Source: an uncultured Fimbriimonadales bacterium (GTDB taxonomy: Bacteria; Armatimonadota; Fimbriimonadia; Fimbriimonadales; GBS-DC). From it: a DNA stretch of 23,139 nt. The stretch is taken from assembly GCA_937934465.1 (NCBI GenBank), contig CALGZO010000096.1, positions 1 through 23,139 of the forward strand, given 5' to 3'. Both the position numbers and the translations under genes were made by a program. Within the stretch, counting starts at the first letter, position 1; every line of letters begins with the position of its first letter. Shown piece after piece: positions 21,680 to 23,139 of this stretch. The notes beneath the pieces are model-generated. The model saw only the letters and a list, made by a program, of their open reading frames with translations, made no database searches and was not told the origin of the DNA.

Positions 21680-23139
21680 ATGAAACGCTACTGGTTTCTC
21701 GGTTGTTTTGCCCTGCTGATGGGCGTTGCGATGGCGCAGGAGGGCGAGGTCGCCGATGCCGCGATGGTAGATGAGACCGTGCCGCTCGCCGTGCCACCTA
21801 CCACACGCCTTGCCCCAGAGGCGCCCGCGCGCGTCATCGACTTGCCCCAAACCGTTACACCTCCCAGCCACTGGGAAGGCTACAACTATCCGTTCTTTGT
21901 GGCAGGCTATGTTGCGCCTGCGCCGCCCGACTTAGTAAAAGCTATCCGCTGGACGCACTACGAAGATACCGAAGGCGTTCGCGGACAGGTCGGCGTACTC
22001 ATCCTACGCTCGCAGGACGCCAAATCGCTGCGCGTGCGCTTCTCAGGCGGACGCTGGCATTCCGCCGTGCAACTGCGCGTCTTCGACCCTGTTGGAGGCT
22101 ACGCATTCCCTGTGGACTTCCCCATCTGGGACGAGAACGGCGATTGGTGGACAACTATCATCTTTGGCGACCAGATAGGGCTGGAATTCTTCGTACCGAA
22201 CGGCGCGGAGAATCCGTTCGTTCCTGATATTAGCGCGATTGCGTACCACTTCGCGGGACCTGAGGTCAACATCAGCGACTTTGAACCCGCCTCAGGCTGC
22301 CCTCTGAACGATGTGAGCTGCTTTCCAGCGTGGCGCAACTTCGCCGCCTTCTCAGTCTGTATGCTGTCGGTTATTGGCAGCGACGGGAATGTGGCGGGGT
22401 TCTGCTCAGGGAATGCGATTACCCGCGATACAGCAGACTCTGCTCCCATCGTGATGACGGCGCGCCACTGTGTAGGCGACCAGACTGCAGCGAACGCGAC
22501 CGTGTTTGTGTGGAGATATTTCACGCAGACCTGCAACGGAACGCCACCAAACCCCAACAACTTACCGCGTAGCAATGGCTCTCTCCTGCTCAAGCAACAT
22601 CAAGGCAGTGACTGGGCCCTATTAGGGTCTTACGAACCGATGGCGGCTGAGGTATATGTGGGTTGGGCCACCAGTAATATTCCAAACAACACACAGTTGT
22701 TTGCGCTCTCGCATCCGATGGTTCCTGCGCCGCCTAATGGTCCGTTTATGCGCTATGCAGAGGCGGTGAAAACGGGCGAGACAACCTGTGGCTCAGTGGG
22801 CGGTTCGCAAACTTGGATGGTGAGGTGGACAAACTCCACAATTCGGCGAGGCAGTTCTGGCTCGGCGCTTCTGGATGCGAATGCACGCGCACGCGGTACC
22901 GCTTCGTGTATATCGACCTGTATCCGGTCTGACCCGAAGTGCTGCCCGCCCAACCCGGACGCGCTGGGGTTTTATGGGCGGATTGATGTGGCGTGGCCCA
23001 TCGTGCGCTGGTATCTGCAGAATATCGCAAATCCGACCTTTGTGAACCGAGCGGTCAGCGGCGACCCGAATAACGGAGGCGACACGGAACGCGGCACTTC
23101 GAGCAACCCGTTCAATACCGTGTATGAAGGCACTTTCTG
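21680..23139 (+). CDS. Secreted trypsin-like serine protease, 3'-truncated, leading into a beta-helix region
   Basis: The frame stays open to the window end, giving 486 residues plus two bases. Residues 1-19 form a signal peptide ending VAMA before Gln20. After an N-terminal propeptide or beta domain (about 25-200) comes a chymotrypsin-fold peptidase with His263 in MTARHCVGD, Asp311 in GSDWALLGSY and Ser393 in RRGSSGSALLD. Cysteines flanking these motifs suggest disulphide bonds. The segment CSGNAI before TARHC and the Cys-rich layout recall lysyl-endopeptidase-type S1 enzymes. The last visible residues, GGDTERGTSSNPFNTVYEGTF, match the entry motif of right-handed parallel beta-helix domains, so the protein probably continues into one. 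The start is fixed by AAGGAGG five bases upstream. It is co-oriented with, and 10 bases after, the surface protein gene. Confidence 0.88.
   Translation, partial: MKRYWFLGCFALLMGVAMAQEGEVADAAMVDETVPLAVPPTTRLAPEAPARVIDLPQTVTPPSHWEGYNYPFFVAGYVAPAPPDLVKAIRWTHYEDTEGVRGQVGVLILRSQDAKSLRVRFSGGRWHSAVQLRVFDPVGGYAFPVDFPIWDENGDWWTTIIFGDQIGLEFFVPNGAENPFVPDISAIAYHFAGPEVNISDFEPASGCPLNDVSCFPAWRNFAAFSVCMLSVIGSDGNVAGFCSGNAITRDTADSAPIVMTARHCVGDQTAANATVFVWRYFTQTCNGTPPNPNNLPRSNGSLLLKQHQGSDWALLGSYEPMAAEVYVGWATSNIPNNTQLFALSHPMVPAPPNGPFMRYAEAVKTGETTCGSVGGSQTWMVRWTNSTIRRGSSGSALLDANARARGTASCISTCIRSDPKCCPPNPDALGFYGRIDVAWPIVRWYLQNIANPTFVNRAVSGDPNNGGDTERGTSSNPFNTVYEGTF

Overview
The window is high-GC bacterial chromosome, tightly packed, with short gaps and four convergent gene pairs whose stop codons lie within about 20 bases of each other or overlap. 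The gene set is SepF, a DarA/PstA-type cyclic-di-AMP receptor, MotA/MotB, ThiG, several large glycoside-hydrolase-like proteins and secreted proteins with GVGT repeats or a beta-helix entry motif. Together with a dense intergenic array of GC-rich hairpins, this suggests a free-living, possibly thermophilic member of the Armatimonadota (Fimbriimonadales-like) or a neighbouring phylum. That assignment is inference from gene style, not from a marker comparison.

Layout. 1-2124 (+): 5'-truncated rpe, a small two-helix membrane protein and ribD, overlapping by a few bases and therefore probably one operon. 2143-4312 (-): phoU, yggS and sepF, read right to left, with a 295-base array of ten hairpins between yggS and sepF. 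4313-9128 (+): an intergenic stretch with a hairpin repeat and a DnaA box, then dnaA, then a 994-residue glycoside-hydrolase-like protein. 9115-10518 (-): greA and an FAH-family hydrolase. 10689-13774 (+): the cyclic-di-AMP receptor and a secreted GH2 enzyme. 13780-17042 (-): thiG, an ASCH-like protein, a class 1 dihydroorotate-dehydrogenase-like enzyme and a membrane M28 peptidase. 17086-18144 (+): an unknown membrane protein with a zinc-ribbon-like N-terminus. 18152-19861 (-): motA and motB, the flagellar stator. 20086-23139 (+): two secreted proteins, a surface protein with a conserved C-terminal domain and a trypsin-like serine protease that runs off the window and appears to enter a beta-helix domain.

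Two non-coding themes stand out. First, the hairpin array at 2589-2883 is built from three different hairpin families, one present six times and one three times. Second, about half of the genes that begin transcription units have a TANNNT -10 box ending 6 to 8 bases before the chosen start codon and no well-placed ribosome binding site, which is the layout of leaderless mRNAs. This pattern helped choose the starts of phoU, dnaA, the gene at 6144, the DarA-type receptor, thiG and the gene at 17086. No mobile element, prophage, CRISPR array, tRNA or rRNA was recognised.
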